Positions 1-6,438 of a stretch of DNA of 35,490 bases are shown here, one piece after another. Position numbers and translations under genes: made by a program. Numbering within the stretch: the stretch's first letter is position 1; the number at the start of each line of letters is the position of its first letter. The stretch comes from a virus. Below the pieces are notes generated by a model. It was given only the letters and a program-made list of their open reading frames with translations, did no database searches and was not told the origin of the DNA. The stretch is from IMG/VR virus record IMGVR_UViG_3300042542_004431, positions 1 to 35,490 of that record. One strand, 5' to 3'.

Positions 1-102
1 ATAGATCGTCTGAAGTTTAGTATCTACCATCTTAACTTCTGTGATGGTTTCATTGAATGGGTCGATGAGGATCGCTCGTTTGATTGGATTATTATTTGTC
101 AT
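1..102 (-). CDS. Unknown phage protein, N-terminal part only
   Basis: The reading frame opens with ATG at 102 and runs off the left edge, leaving 34 residues (MTNNNPIKRAILIDPFNE and on). The motif RAILIDPFNETITEV looks like the start of small phage proteins of unknown role, but I cannot assign a family. It is the last gene seen of the leftward block. Its start is supported by a -35/-10 promoter whose -10 ends six bases upstream, which predicts a leaderless transcript. Base composition is richer in G+C than in the plus-strand genes. Confidence 0.7.
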   Translation of the reverse strand, partial: MTNNNPIKRAILIDPFNETITEVKMVDTKLQTIY

Positions 103-108
103 ATGTTT

Positions 109-136
109 AGTCTATCACACCTTTCTATGTTGTCAA
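109..136 (-). promoter_or_regulatory. Sigma70-type promoter with extended -10
   Basis: Read on the minus strand: TTGACA (136-131), a 16-base spacer, then TAGACT (114-109) preceded by TGA, an extended -10. Six bases separate the -10 from the ATG at 102, so transcription should begin at or beside the start codon. The same TGTGATAGA core recurs before the gene starting at 1129. Confidence 0.65.
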
Positions 137-139
137 GTC

Positions 140-517
140 TTACAATCTGTAAAACTTATGGTTGCGGATGGTTGCTACTAGCTTTGTATTCTTTGCCCAT
201 TTAGGCGACACACTCACAGCGTGGTAATGATTCGCACCCTTCACGATGTCTGGCATCTGCTGATGGATAACTAGGTCAGCAAGGTAAAGAGCGTTCTTAC
301 CTTGTGCTGTTGCCAGTAGCTTTTTCTTGGTAGCTTCACTTACTCCACCATTCCAGAAGCTGAATTGTTTAGGTGCTAGGCAGACCTGTGAGGCTGTCTG
401 CTTACGCTCTATCATCCGTGTTTGAATGACACTAGCAACGCCAGCCATTCCCTCGAATGTCTCGCCCCTAGCTTCGCCTAGTATTGTAAGTGCTACGATG
501 AATAGTTCTGCTGTCAT
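140..517 (-). CDS. SleB-like cell wall hydrolase
   Basis: A 125-residue protein with the layout of the Hydrolase_2/SleB family, which cuts peptidoglycan glycan strands. GEARGE carries the likely catalytic Glu15, followed by QFSFW (51-55), NHYHA (96-100) and a terminal NHKFYRL with His120. There is no signal peptide, so release would need a holin or another route. The frame is open upstream to 613, but the ATG at 517 is preferred: it has GGAAGGGA at 533-526 with eight bases of spacing, and it starts four bases after the upstream gene's stop. It lies far from the lysis cassette at 21-23.5 kb and on the opposite strand, so its role may be remodelling during infection rather than final lysis. Confidence 0.82.
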   Translation of the reverse strand: MTAELFIVALTILGEARGETFEGMAGVASVIQTRMIERKQTASQVCLAPKQFSFWNGGVSEATKKKLLATAQGKNALYLADLVIHQQMPDIVKGANHYHAVSVSPKWAKNTKLVATIRNHKFYRL

Positions 518-521
518 AGTA

Positions 522-941
522 TTAGTCCCTTCCGTTGCTAACTGCACCACAGTAGTCGCTAGGCTTCTCTGCACTGATAGTGCCGAGGCTATACCCTTCA
601 GAGCTACTCGCACCCCAAAGGAAACAAGTCTGCGTCATCTCATCGATGATGCTCTGTGCCTTGGTTGTTGCAAGGTCAAGTAGTCCACCCTTGCGACCTT
701 TAGCATTGATCTTGTTGACCAAGGTGTGAAGAGCAACCTTAACAAGAGCTTTCTTCACATCATCGGGATGAGCGTAGAAGTAGAACGCTTTGCCGTTGCC
801 CATATCGTGCAACTTGCCGTTAGTGCCTTCCCAATTATAGATACTATTGAAGAAGTGATTGATTTGTTTGATGCTTCCTTCGAGAAGGTAAGCATTGTTT
901 TCGCCGAATGTTTGGTAACTGATTTTGAGGTTTTGTTTCAT
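522..941 (-). CDS. Unknown phage protein
   Basis: A 139-residue protein I do not recognise. It opens MKQNLKISYQTFGENN, which reads like a strand followed by a helix (SIKQINHFFNSIYNW), and has a Lys-rich middle (KALVKVALHTLVNKINAKGRKGG). There is no membrane segment or signal peptide. It is the first gene of a two-gene unit with the SleB-like hydrolase, four bases apart. A TTGACG-N17-CATACT promoter ends six bases before its ATG. Codon use is G+C-richer than in the structural genes, as for its neighbours on this strand. Confidence 0.72.
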   Translation of the reverse strand: MKQNLKISYQTFGENNAYLLEGSIKQINHFFNSIYNWEGTNGKLHDMGNGKAFYFYAHPDDVKKALVKVALHTLVNKINAKGRKGGLLDLATTKAQSIIDEMTQTCFLWGASSSEGYSLGTISAEKPSDYCGAVSNGRD

Positions 942-947
942 GGTCTT

Positions 948-976
948 AGTATGCCTTTCTGGTTATGTTTCGTCAA
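948..976 (-). promoter_or_regulatory. Sigma70-like promoter
   Basis: On the minus strand, TTGACG (976-971), a 17-base spacer and CATACT (953-948), followed by six bases to the ATG at 941. The -10 is weak (4 of 6 matches), but the spacing to the start codon equals that of the promoters at 109-136 and 1136-1163. It overlaps the region just after the 49-residue gene. Confidence 0.5.
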
Positions 977-979
977 CAA

Positions 980-1129
980 TTATTTTTCTGAATACTTTTG
1001 ATTGATAGCTTCAATCTTCTCAGCGTGAGCTTCGAGGGTTGCCACGGCTTGAGTCGAGGCATCCTTAAGGTCTTGAGCCGCTTTGTTGAGGTTTGCGATG
1101 AGTTGTTCGTATTTGCTTAATTTCTTCAT
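980..1129 (-). CDS. Small helical protein, 49 residues
   Basis: The frame starts with ATG at 1129 and stops with TAA at 982-980. It encodes 49 residues (MKKLSKYEQLIANLNKAAQD and on) that are almost wholly Ala, Lys, Glu, Gln and Leu, as expected for one amphipathic helix or a short coiled coil. The gene lies in the leftward block and is the first one after the divergent control region. An extended -10 promoter (1136-1163) ends six bases before its ATG, which supports it as real. Function unknown; small helical early phage proteins often bind host proteins, but nothing here shows a target. Confidence 0.7.
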   Translation of the reverse strand: MKKLSKYEQLIANLNKAAQDLKDASTQAVATLEAHAEKIEAINQKYSEK

Positions 1130-1135
1130 ATAGGT

Positions 1136-1163
1136 AATCTATCACAGAATAAGAATATCACAA
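1136..1163 (-). promoter_or_regulatory. Promoter with extended -10
   Basis: On the minus strand, TTGTGA (1163-1158), a 16-base spacer, then TAGATT (1141-1136) preceded by TGA. Six bases separate it from the ATG at 1129. The core TGTGATAGA and the spacer and offset lengths match the promoter at 109-136; the -35 is weaker (4 of 6). Confidence 0.6.
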
Positions 1164-1220
1164 GATATTTCTTCAGTTAAATTTCATTGATTGATAACGA
1201 CTTACAGAAGCACACTTATA

Positions 1221-1342
1221 TATACCCCCCATTTTTGAAAAATTTAGATAATCTCTTTTACAAAAAGGGTCGTGGGGGTATAAAAATCAATCTCCCCGAA
1301 CTAATTAAAGTATTATTATATATACTCTTATCTATACCCCCC
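1221..1342. repeat. TATACCCCC repeats, two direct and one inverted
   Basis: TATACCCCCC occurs at 1221-1230 and 1333-1342, and its complement GGGGGTATA at 1274-1282. Both plus-strand copies are preceded by or embedded in TATA-rich sequence. The inverted middle copy can pair with either flank, giving alternative hairpins with loops of roughly 40-50 bases. C-runs stand out in such AT-rich DNA. Candidates are protein-binding iterons or an RNA switch if transcribed. Confidence 0.6.
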
Positions 1343-1443
1343 TTTTTATAATCTATTAAAATACAATACTAAGGCAATAAAACATCAAAGTAAAAAAATC
1401 CAGCGGGCGTTTTTTGCTATAAAGTCTTTTTATATATACTTTT

Positions 1444-1450
1444 GTGTAAA
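1444..1450 (+). promoter_or_regulatory. GTGTAAA, variant of the GTGTAAT element
   Basis: One base off GTGTAAT, 12 bases before the ATG at 1463, and preceded by T-rich sequence. It matches the position of the element at other plus-strand genes. Confidence 0.4.
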
Positions 1451-1462
1451 ATACAAGTAAAT

Positions 1463-1915
1463 ATGATAATACAAAGCAGAGAAATGGTTAATATTTGGAA
1501 AAATAGACTAATGCCTAGAAATAGCATTATTGTTGATGGCTCTTATGAAACAGTAGATATTCCTTTGTTGCAAGACAAGATATTTCCTCTGTATTGGCGT
1601 TGGATGTCTAGCATGAAAGTCACAAAATGGGCTCACAGATGGGATTGTGATAATTTTAGTGAAGCTTTTAGAGTATTTGCTTGTGGCTATTTTTATAATA
1701 GTATAGAATCTACAGCTGATAGTATTGCTATTGGTATTATTCACTATAATTCTAATTCTAGAGAAGAGAATGGTACTCAAGGGCCACATGCTATTAACGT
1801 GGCTATTAACAAAGTAGATGGAATAATAACACCTATATACATAGAGCCGCAAGCTTGCAAAATCATTAATCTCAAAGAACAAGAGTATCAAAGTATTTGG
1901 ACATTTTATATTTAA
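1463..1915 (+). CDS. Papain-fold-like phage protein
   Basis: A 150-residue protein with an ordered Cys/His/Glu set: WDCDNFSEAF (Cys62), QGPHAINVAI (His109) and YIEPQ (Glu128, Gln130). This order and spacing fit a papain or transglutaminase-like fold; known families with a closely similar GPHAIN...IEPQ layout occur in phages. There is no signal peptide. I start it at the ATG at 1463; a TTG at 1442 is in frame but lies over the upstream element, and ATG 1484 is also possible. It is the first gene right of the divergent region and is followed by two exported proteins with comparable triads. Protease activity is inferred, not shown. Confidence 0.7.
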   Translation: MIIQSREMVNIWKNRLMPRNSIIVDGSYETVDIPLLQDKIFPLYWRWMSSMKVTKWAHRWDCDNFSEAFRVFACGYFYNSIESTADSIAIGIIHYNSNSREENGTQGPHAINVAINKVDGIITPIYIEPQACKIINLKEQEYQSIWTFYI

Positions 1916-1922
1916 AGAATAC

Positions 1923-1951
1923 TTGACAATAAGTTAAATAACCTATATAAT
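1923..1951 (+). promoter_or_regulatory. Consensus sigma70 promoter
   Basis: TTGACA (1923-1928), a 17-base spacer and TATAAT (1946-1951): a perfect match to the bacterial housekeeping consensus. The -10 ends nine bases before the ATG at 1961, so the expected start site is within about three bases of the start codon, giving a leaderless or nearly leaderless mRNA for the exported-protein genes. Confidence 0.85.
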
Positions 1952-1960
1952 GGCTCTATC

Positions 1961-2284
1961 ATGAAAAAAGCAATACTAACAATCCTATTGAGTCTCGGAC
2001 TATACGCAACCTCTAATGCCCAAATGAAGTGCTTGGTTTGGAACGATGATTTTGGCAACGCAGAGCAACATCGTATTCGCACAACCCAATCTATGATGCG
2101 TCAAGCTCAAATTACTCAACAAGTATATAGCAAACCAAAAATGCAATACCGCGATCATCTTTTAATGAAAAATGCAGCTCGTAATGTAGAAATGCATCAA
2201 GGTAATGAGTACGCTAATCTTAAGAATAGACACAATATTAAAGCAATTGGTGGATCAGCCTTTCAAGTTAAAAACTATAAATGA
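1961..2284 (+). CDS. Small exported protein
   Basis: A 107-residue protein with a clear signal peptide: MKK, a hydrophobic stretch and a likely signal peptidase I site after SNA at residue 20, with Gln next. The mature part is about 87 residues, polar, rich in Gln, Asn, Arg and Met, and not recognisable. It is driven by a consensus sigma70 promoter and overlaps the next gene by ATGA. That promoter suggests host polymerase makes it early, and its export suggests an action in the periplasm or at the surface. It could be a chaperone, substrate or inhibitor partner of the exported C39-like protein encoded next, but that rests only on position. Confidence 0.75.
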   Translation: MKKAILTILLSLGLYATSNAQMKCLVWNDDFGNAEQHRIRTTQSMMRQAQITQQVYSKPKMQYRDHLLMKNAARNVEMHQGNEYANLKNRHNIKAIGGSAFQVKNYK

Positions 2285-2826
2285 TTAAAAGATTATTAAT
2301 ATTCCTCTGTTTATCTTCACTAGGATATTCAGAGGAGTATCTAATTAAATTAAATCATACCAAACAAGATAAACTATTATGTGTTCCAGCATGTGTTTCT
2401 ATAGTATTAAACTATTATGGAGAAAATATTGATCAAAAAGATCTTAAAAGACTAATAGAAAACAATGATCTTAAAGATTCTAATAATAGATTATATACTA
2501 AAACAAAATTCTGGAAAGTAGAGATAGCATTAAAAGAACTTGGTTATAATTGGCAAGAAAAAGAATTTAATATCAATGGAGGCAATAGCGGTATAGAATA
2601 CATCAAAAAAGAAATAGCAAATAATAACCCTGTGATCGTTTCAGTAAACAAAGAGTATGGTCAACACGCTTTTATACTAAATGGTTTTGGAAAAGATTAT
2701 TTTATTGTTACTGACCCTAATGAAGATTCTGATTGTATTAAATATACTTTTAAAGACTTTAGAAAAATATGGCAAAGCCAAGGCAGTGCTAGATACCTAC
2801 TAAAAACACAAAACAAAAACAAATAA
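2281..2826 (+). CDS. Exported C39-like cysteine peptidase
   Basis: A 181-residue protein with a short N-terminal signal (MIKRLLIFLCLSSLGYS). The mature part matches the peptidase C39-like fold: LLCVPACVSIVLNYYG with catalytic-type Cys34, then GQHAFILNGF (His129) and IVTDPN (Asp145). C39-like domains cut after double-Gly in peptide export systems, but stand-alone exported copies occur with unknown substrates. There is no ABC transporter domain here, so a bacteriocin-export role is unlikely. The start overlaps the previous stop as ATGA, indicating translational coupling. The third gene of the run repeats the fold type, suggesting a set acting in the host envelope. Confidence 0.8.
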   Translation: MIKRLLIFLCLSSLGYSEEYLIKLNHTKQDKLLCVPACVSIVLNYYGENIDQKDLKRLIENNDLKDSNNRLYTKTKFWKVEIALKELGYNWQEKEFNINGGNSGIEYIKKEIANNNPVIVSVNKEYGQHAFILNGFGKDYFIVTDPNEDSDCIKYTFKDFRKIWQSQGSARYLLKTQNKNK

Positions 2827-2827
2827 T

Positions 2828-3226
2828 ATGAAAAAATTTATAATATTTTCGTTCTTTATATTTAGTTGCTCATTATCTAATGCTCAAATTAATAAGAAAG
2901 TACCTTTAAATTATCCTAATTCTTGTCTTATAAATAGTATAGTAGCTTATGAAGCAATTAATAAAAAATTAGGCCAACATAATATATGGAGCGAGGTTTT
3001 AGGAGCAGTTTATTACGAAAATCAGAATGGCAGAAGGGTAAAAGAAGGCCATGCTGTATGCATATACGAATGGAGAGGAAAATTTTATTTATATGATATT
3101 AATAATGGTGGAAGTATTATCGAGATGCATGGAGTAGATTTTAATATGAAAAGAGATGCTTTTAAAATGGCAGAATGGCTTTTTGGAGAAGGCAACGTAG
3201 AAGCAGCAGAATATTTAGCCAACTAG
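2828..3226 (+). CDS. Exported papain-like protein
   Basis: A 132-residue protein with a signal peptide ending SNA-Q at residue 20. The mature part has a Cys/His/Asp order typical of papain-like folds: NSCLINSIVAYEA (Cys33), KEGHAVCIYEW (His75) and FYLYDINNG (Asp90). It is shorter than the C39-like neighbour and shares no obvious sequence beyond the triad, so it is a different family. It starts one base after the previous stop. Enzymatic activity is inferred from residue pattern only. Possible roles are peptidoglycan peptide cleavage, cutting an envelope receptor, or blocking superinfection. Confidence 0.68.
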   Translation: MKKFIIFSFFIFSCSLSNAQINKKVPLNYPNSCLINSIVAYEAINKKLGQHNIWSEVLGAVYYENQNGRRVKEGHAVCIYEWRGKFYLYDINNGGSIIEMHGVDFNMKRDAFKMAEWLFGEGNVEAAEYLAN

Positions 3227-3232
3227 TGTAAT
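3226..3232 (+). promoter_or_regulatory. GTGTAAT element
   Basis: Begins on the last base of the previous stop codon and ends eight bases before the ATG at 3241. No ribosome site lies between. Confidence 0.6.
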
Positions 3233-3240
3233 CATATTTA

Positions 3241-4218
3241 ATGTTTAAAGTATTATTAGGCTTATCAGCCTTATTCTTAGCGTCTTGTGGAGCTTTCTTT
3301 TCTGTAAAAGGAATTGGACTTCTATTCTCTGGTAGCTTTTGGCCAGCAATTATTATGGCTAGTAGTCTAGAATTTGGCAAAATAATGGCAACTAGCTTTT
3401 TATATAGATACTGGAAAAAAATCAATAATATTATCAAAACATATTTAATAACCGCAGTAGTAGTTCTTATGGCTATTACAAGTCTTGGCATATTTGGATT
3501 TCTTAGTCAAGCTTTTTACTCAACTAAAAGTAATATAGATGCAATTGAATCTCAAGTATCTTTATTACAAGCCAAAAAGACTTCATTAAAAGATCAAATA
3601 GCTTCAAATAATGATAGAGTCAAGACTCTTGTAGATACTCGTAAAAGCCAAGAAAATAATCTAACTAAAGCACTAGATCAATCTACAACTACAACAGTGA
3701 CCAAATCTGGAGGATTATTTAGTAGCGATACTCAAGAAAAAGTAATAGATAAAAAATCAGTAGAATTAAAGTCTAAAACATTAGATACAATGCAATCTAG
3801 CATTTCTACATTAGAATCTAATATACAAAAAATTAACCTCAACAACGAGGACTTAAATAAAGAAATCAATAGTATTGACAATCAAATAATAACTTTAAAT
3901 AAAGAAATCGTATCATCTGATATTGGCACATATAAATTCATAGCAGAAGCATTTAATGTAAAAATAGAAACTGTTGTTAAATATTTTATATTAATTATTG
4001 TAGCAGTATTTGATCCATTAGCAGTATCACTATTATTAGCTTATAATATTGCAGCTAATAGAAAATTCGATGAAAAAGAAGTCGAAGTAGTTAAAGAAAT
4101 AATCAAAGAAAAAATAATAGAAAAGCCAATTGAAATAGTAAAAAATCTATCTATACCCTTTAAAAGGGGAACAAAGCAAACTCACAATCCAGATCTAGCA
4201 GATCCGAATTTAAAATAG
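3241..4218 (+). CDS. Membrane protein with periplasmic-type coiled coil
   Basis: A 325-residue protein with hydrophobic segments at about 4-22, 26-42, 66-92 and 246-270. Between the third and fourth lies a long polar region (about 96-225) with heptad-like Leu/Ile spacing and many Lys, Asn, Gln and Ser, expected to form coiled coils. The tail after 270 is charged (KEVEVVKEIIKEKIIEKP). Similar architecture, including a LEFGK...SFLYRYW stretch after the second segment, is common in large phages; function unknown. LASC at 13-16 resembles a lipobox but lies in a membrane segment. The gene has its own GTGTAAT element and its stop overlaps the convergent gene by nine bases. Confidence 0.75.
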   Translation: MFKVLLGLSALFLASCGAFFSVKGIGLLFSGSFWPAIIMASSLEFGKIMATSFLYRYWKKINNIIKTYLITAVVVLMAITSLGIFGFLSQAFYSTKSNIDAIESQVSLLQAKKTSLKDQIASNNDRVKTLVDTRKSQENNLTKALDQSTTTTVTKSGGLFSSDTQEKVIDKKSVELKSKTLDTMQSSISTLESNIQKINLNNEDLNKEINSIDNQIITLNKEIVSSDIGTYKFIAEAFNVKIETVVKYFILIIVAVFDPLAVSLLLAYNIAANRKFDEKEVEVVKEIIKEKIIEKPIEIVKNLSIPFKRGTKQTHNPDLADPNLK

Positions 4219-4491
4219 CGCGAAATCTTTTTTAAATTTTAAATTTAATTTAAATGAATTTACAGCTAAACCTCGGTCAAATCTTTTAATAAAACTTGAA
4301 CCTTCTTTTGGCATTGCTGCAATATATTCTTTATTTTTAGTTTTTACAACTATATGAGAAGGTAATACTGAAACACTCATTAATTTACCTTTCATATTTC
4401 TTTTAATTGCTCTAGCTATTGCACAATTTTGAGGATTAGCTTTTTCACCCTCAAATATGTTTTTTTCAGTTATGTTTATTGTTTTCTTCAC
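4210..4491 (-). CDS. Unknown phage protein with GTG start
   Basis: A 93-residue protein (MKKTINITEKNIFEGEKANP and on). The pattern Asn-Cys-Ala-Ile-Ala-Arg-Ala, a central strand pair and a closing FIKRFDRGLAVNSFKLNL recall small conserved phage proteins of unknown role. The start is GTG at 4491, backed by GAGGAAAT about nine bases upstream; the gene begins inside the 3' end of the preceding minus-strand gene, overlapping it by 26 bases, so the two are coupled. It converges on the membrane-protein gene with overlapping stops and no terminator between. Confidence 0.7.
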   Translation of the reverse strand: MKKTINITEKNIFEGEKANPQNCAIARAIKRNMKGKLMSVSVLPSHIVVKTKNKEYIAAMPKEGSSFIKRFDRGLAVNSFKLNLKFKKDFALF

Positions 4492-5128
4492 TTCTTATTT
4501 CCTCTATTTTATAATCATAACTATCACTATCTTCAGTAATCCATTTGGGACTATTTTCAACAGTATAGATATGAGTATTTACTTTTCTTTGCAACAATAT
4601 TTCATTTGGTTTTGTTGCGAAGCTTGGATCGAATACTTTAATTCTATTATTAGGTTGTATTGCAAAATTTCCATTATCTAGTTCTATTACATGACCAGCT
4701 TTATGTTGATCTGGATTTTCACTAAATCCAAAATGAATTTCATTAAAATCACCATTAGCCCAATCAAGAGTAAAAAGATATTTACCAAAATATTCTTGAC
4801 CAGTTCTTCCAGTATATTTTATTTTTTTATTTTGAAGAACATAAAATTTTGTTACAGCTATATTATAACTAAAACTATCCCATAACTCTAATTCACTTAA
4901 CTCCATATTTGGAGAATCTAGCTTTGTGCAAAAAGCACTTATTGGAGCATGCCACCATATTCCTCCATCTTCCATAAGAAAATTAAAAAGTGGAACTTGG
5001 CTAGGCAAACTCGTAACGCCAAAAATTAAACATTTATATTTTTTATCAAAACTATCTTCTTGATTCCTTAAATAGTTTCCTCTAACGAAACATTCTATTG
5101 GGGGTATATTTGAGTTTAAGTATGCCAT
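4466..5128 (-). CDS. Conserved phage protein of unknown function
   Basis: A 220-residue protein. The N-terminal half has the pattern IPPIECFVRGNYL, then LPSQVPLFNFLMEDGGIWWH-PISAF and ELELWDSFSYN, which I associate with a widespread phage family without known function. The C-terminal half is strand-rich and ends with an acidic, Asn-rich tail. There is no membrane segment or signal. A GTGTAAT element on the minus strand ends ten bases before the ATG, the only leftward use of this element seen. It and the downstream GTG gene form a two-gene leftward island among rightward genes. Confidence 0.75.
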   Translation of the reverse strand: MAYLNSNIPPIECFVRGNYLRNQEDSFDKKYKCLIFGVTSLPSQVPLFNFLMEDGGIWWHAPISAFCTKLDSPNMELSELELWDSFSYNIAVTKFYVLQNKKIKYTGRTGQEYFGKYLFTLDWANGDFNEIHFGFSENPDQHKAGHVIELDNGNFAIQPNNRIKVFDPSFATKPNEILLQRKVNTHIYTVENSPKWITEDSDSYDYKIEEIRSEENNKHN

Positions 5129-5138
5129 CTTTATTTTA

Positions 5139-5145
5139 ATTACAC
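5139..5145 (-). promoter_or_regulatory. GTGTAAT element, leftward copy
   Basis: On the minus strand GTGTAAT ends ten bases before the ATG at 5128. It stands back to back with a rightward copy at 5152-5158, six bases apart. Confidence 0.65.
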
Positions 5146-5151
5146 TCTTTT

Positions 5152-5158
5152 GTGTAAT
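5152..5158 (+). promoter_or_regulatory. GTGTAAT element, rightward copy
   Basis: Ends eight bases before the ATG at 5167. The whole 38-base divergent spacer contains little else than the two outward-facing copies. Confidence 0.65.
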
Positions 5159-5166
5159 ATAATCAA

Positions 5167-5673
5167 ATGGTAATTATAAGTCTTGGTTTTACAGTTGCAT
5201 GTAAATTTGATGAAATGCTTCCTATAGATATAGACGCAAGACAGGATAAAGATGTTATTCAAAGTTGTAAAGAATTTTCAGATAAATTTAAACTAGACTT
5301 AAGATTATACAAAACAAAAAATGGACATAGAGCTTTTGTAACAAATAAAAAATTTAATATTCGTAAAGATTTTGATTTAATTTATTATTATTTTAATGCT
5401 TTGAAAGGAGATCTAAAATATTTAGATGTGGCATTTAATAAAGAAGCAACTTATTTTCATACAAGAATTGTACCTAAAACTCAAGATTTTAAAACTTTTA
5501 ATGAGCAAGAAATCATAAAAAATTTTATAAAATATCAAAAAGATTCAAATATCTCAGTTTGTAAATACATTGATTCATTTGGTCAAGATATTATTTTACC
5601 AGAGTTCGAAACATATATAAGCAAGCACGACCACGCTACTAAAGCTTTTCTTAAAGATTCTATATTAGTATAA
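5167..5673 (+). CDS. Unknown phage protein
   Basis: A 168-residue protein without membrane segments. The middle (LRLYKTKNGHRAFVTNKKF) resembles a short strand-turn-strand found in small phage and cyanobacterial proteins where a Lys/Arg pair flanks an N-G-H/F-R turn, but I cannot name a function. The rest is helical and Lys-rich. It stands alone with its own GTGTAAT element upstream and another before the following phoH gene, so it is probably its own transcription unit or reads through into phoH. Confidence 0.7.
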   Translation: MVIISLGFTVACKFDEMLPIDIDARQDKDVIQSCKEFSDKFKLDLRLYKTKNGHRAFVTNKKFNIRKDFDLIYYYFNALKGDLKYLDVAFNKEATYFHTRIVPKTQDFKTFNEQEIIKNFIKYQKDSNISVCKYIDSFGQDIILPEFETYISKHDHATKAFLKDSILV

Positions 5674-5676
5674 ATT

Positions 5677-5683
5677 GTGTAAT
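5677..5683 (+). promoter_or_regulatory. GTGTAAT element
   Basis: Ends 16 bases before the ATG at 5700, the longest offset among the good cases. A second AT-rich stretch (GTATAATG) touches the start codon. Confidence 0.55.
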
Positions 5684-5699
5684 ATAGTTTGTAAGTATA

Positions 5700-6419
5700 A
5701 TGTCTAAAAAACACAAACAAAAAGAAGACAAGTCAGCTCCTGTTCCTCAAAGAGATAAAATTGAAGGGTTCTTGAATATTCGCGAATTACAATGGACAGA
5801 TAATCAAAAGAAATTTATTCAATTACTTCAAGATAAAAATACTAAAATGGTTTTTTGCAAAGGTCCAGCAGGAACAGCAAAAAGTTTGCTTTCAGTTTAT
5901 GCAGCATTAAATGCTATAAATCAGAAAAAAATTGGTGAGATATTTTATATTCGTAATCCAGTAGAAAGCTCTTCTCATAATCTAGGATTTCTTAAAGGAG
6001 ATCTTCACAGTAAACTTGATCCTTATCTTCAACCATTAATGGATAAACTTCACGAATTATTACCAAAGGGACAAGTTGAAATGTTATTAAAACAAGAAAG
6101 AGTTAAAGGATTGCCAGTAGGATTTTTAAGAGGACTCAGCATTAACGCTAGCTATATTATTTGCGATGAAGCTCAAAATTTAAGTGTTCATGATTTGTTA
6201 CTTATTACTACTAGAATGGGTAAATTTAGTAAATTAATATTAATTGGAGATATTAGACAATCTGATATTAAGAATAGTGGATTTGAAAAAATATACAACC
6301 TTTTTGACGATAAGAAAAGCTCAGATAAAGGAATATGCACTTTTAAATTTGGTAGAGAAGATATTATGAGAAATGATATCTTAGCATATATTATTGAGAA
6401 ATTTGAAGAATTAGACTAA
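5700..6419 (+). CDS. phoH: PhoH-like ATPase
   Basis: A 239-residue P-loop protein of the PhoH family. Walker A is GPAGTAKS (55-62) and Walker B with its following Gln is ICDEAQN (154-160); GDIRQSD near residue 200 fits a sensor motif of this helicase-like fold. PhoH is frequent in phages, where its role is unsettled; bacterial relatives are linked to phosphate starvation and to RNA handling, including fusions to PIN RNases. There is no PIN domain here. The protein is of usual length for a phage copy, with an extra polar N-terminus of about 20 residues. It is flanked by GTGTAAT-type elements on both sides. Confidence 0.93.
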   Translation: MSKKHKQKEDKSAPVPQRDKIEGFLNIRELQWTDNQKKFIQLLQDKNTKMVFCKGPAGTAKSLLSVYAALNAINQKKIGEIFYIRNPVESSSHNLGFLKGDLHSKLDPYLQPLMDKLHELLPKGQVEMLLKQERVKGLPVGFLRGLSINASYIICDEAQNLSVHDLLLITTRMGKFSKLILIGDIRQSDIKNSGFEKIYNLFDDKKSSDKGICTFKFGREDIMRNDILAYIIEKFEELD

Positions 6420-6424
6420 CTCTA

Positions 6425-6431
6425 GTGTAAC
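6425..6431 (+). promoter_or_regulatory. GTGTAAC, variant of the element
   Basis: Seven bases before the ATG at 6439. The downstream CCATATTTATG closely resembles the CATATTTAATG after the copy at 3226. Confidence 0.5.
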
Positions 6432-6438
6432 CATATTT

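Larger units (their letters stand above)
1130..1441. promoter_or_regulatory. Divergent control region without genes
   Basis: About 310 bases between the leftward block and the rightward genes. I see no convincing reading frame. It holds the leftward promoter at 1136-1163, three copies of a TATACCCCC element (two direct, one inverted), long A/T runs and a G+C patch near 1400 (CCAGCGGGCG followed by T6). It could carry operators, an origin or a small RNA; the sequence alone does not decide. Confidence 0.6.

Noticed and set aside
1398-1420. Terminator or tRNA-like element at the G+C patch CCAGCGGGCG
   Set aside because: The T6 run is present but no stable stem can be drawn before it, and no cloverleaf fits.
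1442-1462. TTG start for the first rightward gene
   Set aside because: It overlaps the GTGTAAA element, has no ribosome site, and adds only seven unsupported residues; ATG 1463 fits the offset of other genes.
3241-3288. LASC at residues 13-16 of the membrane protein as a lipoprotein signal
   Set aside because: The stretch runs into further hydrophobic segments of a polytopic protein; a lipobox-like word inside a membrane helix is not enough.
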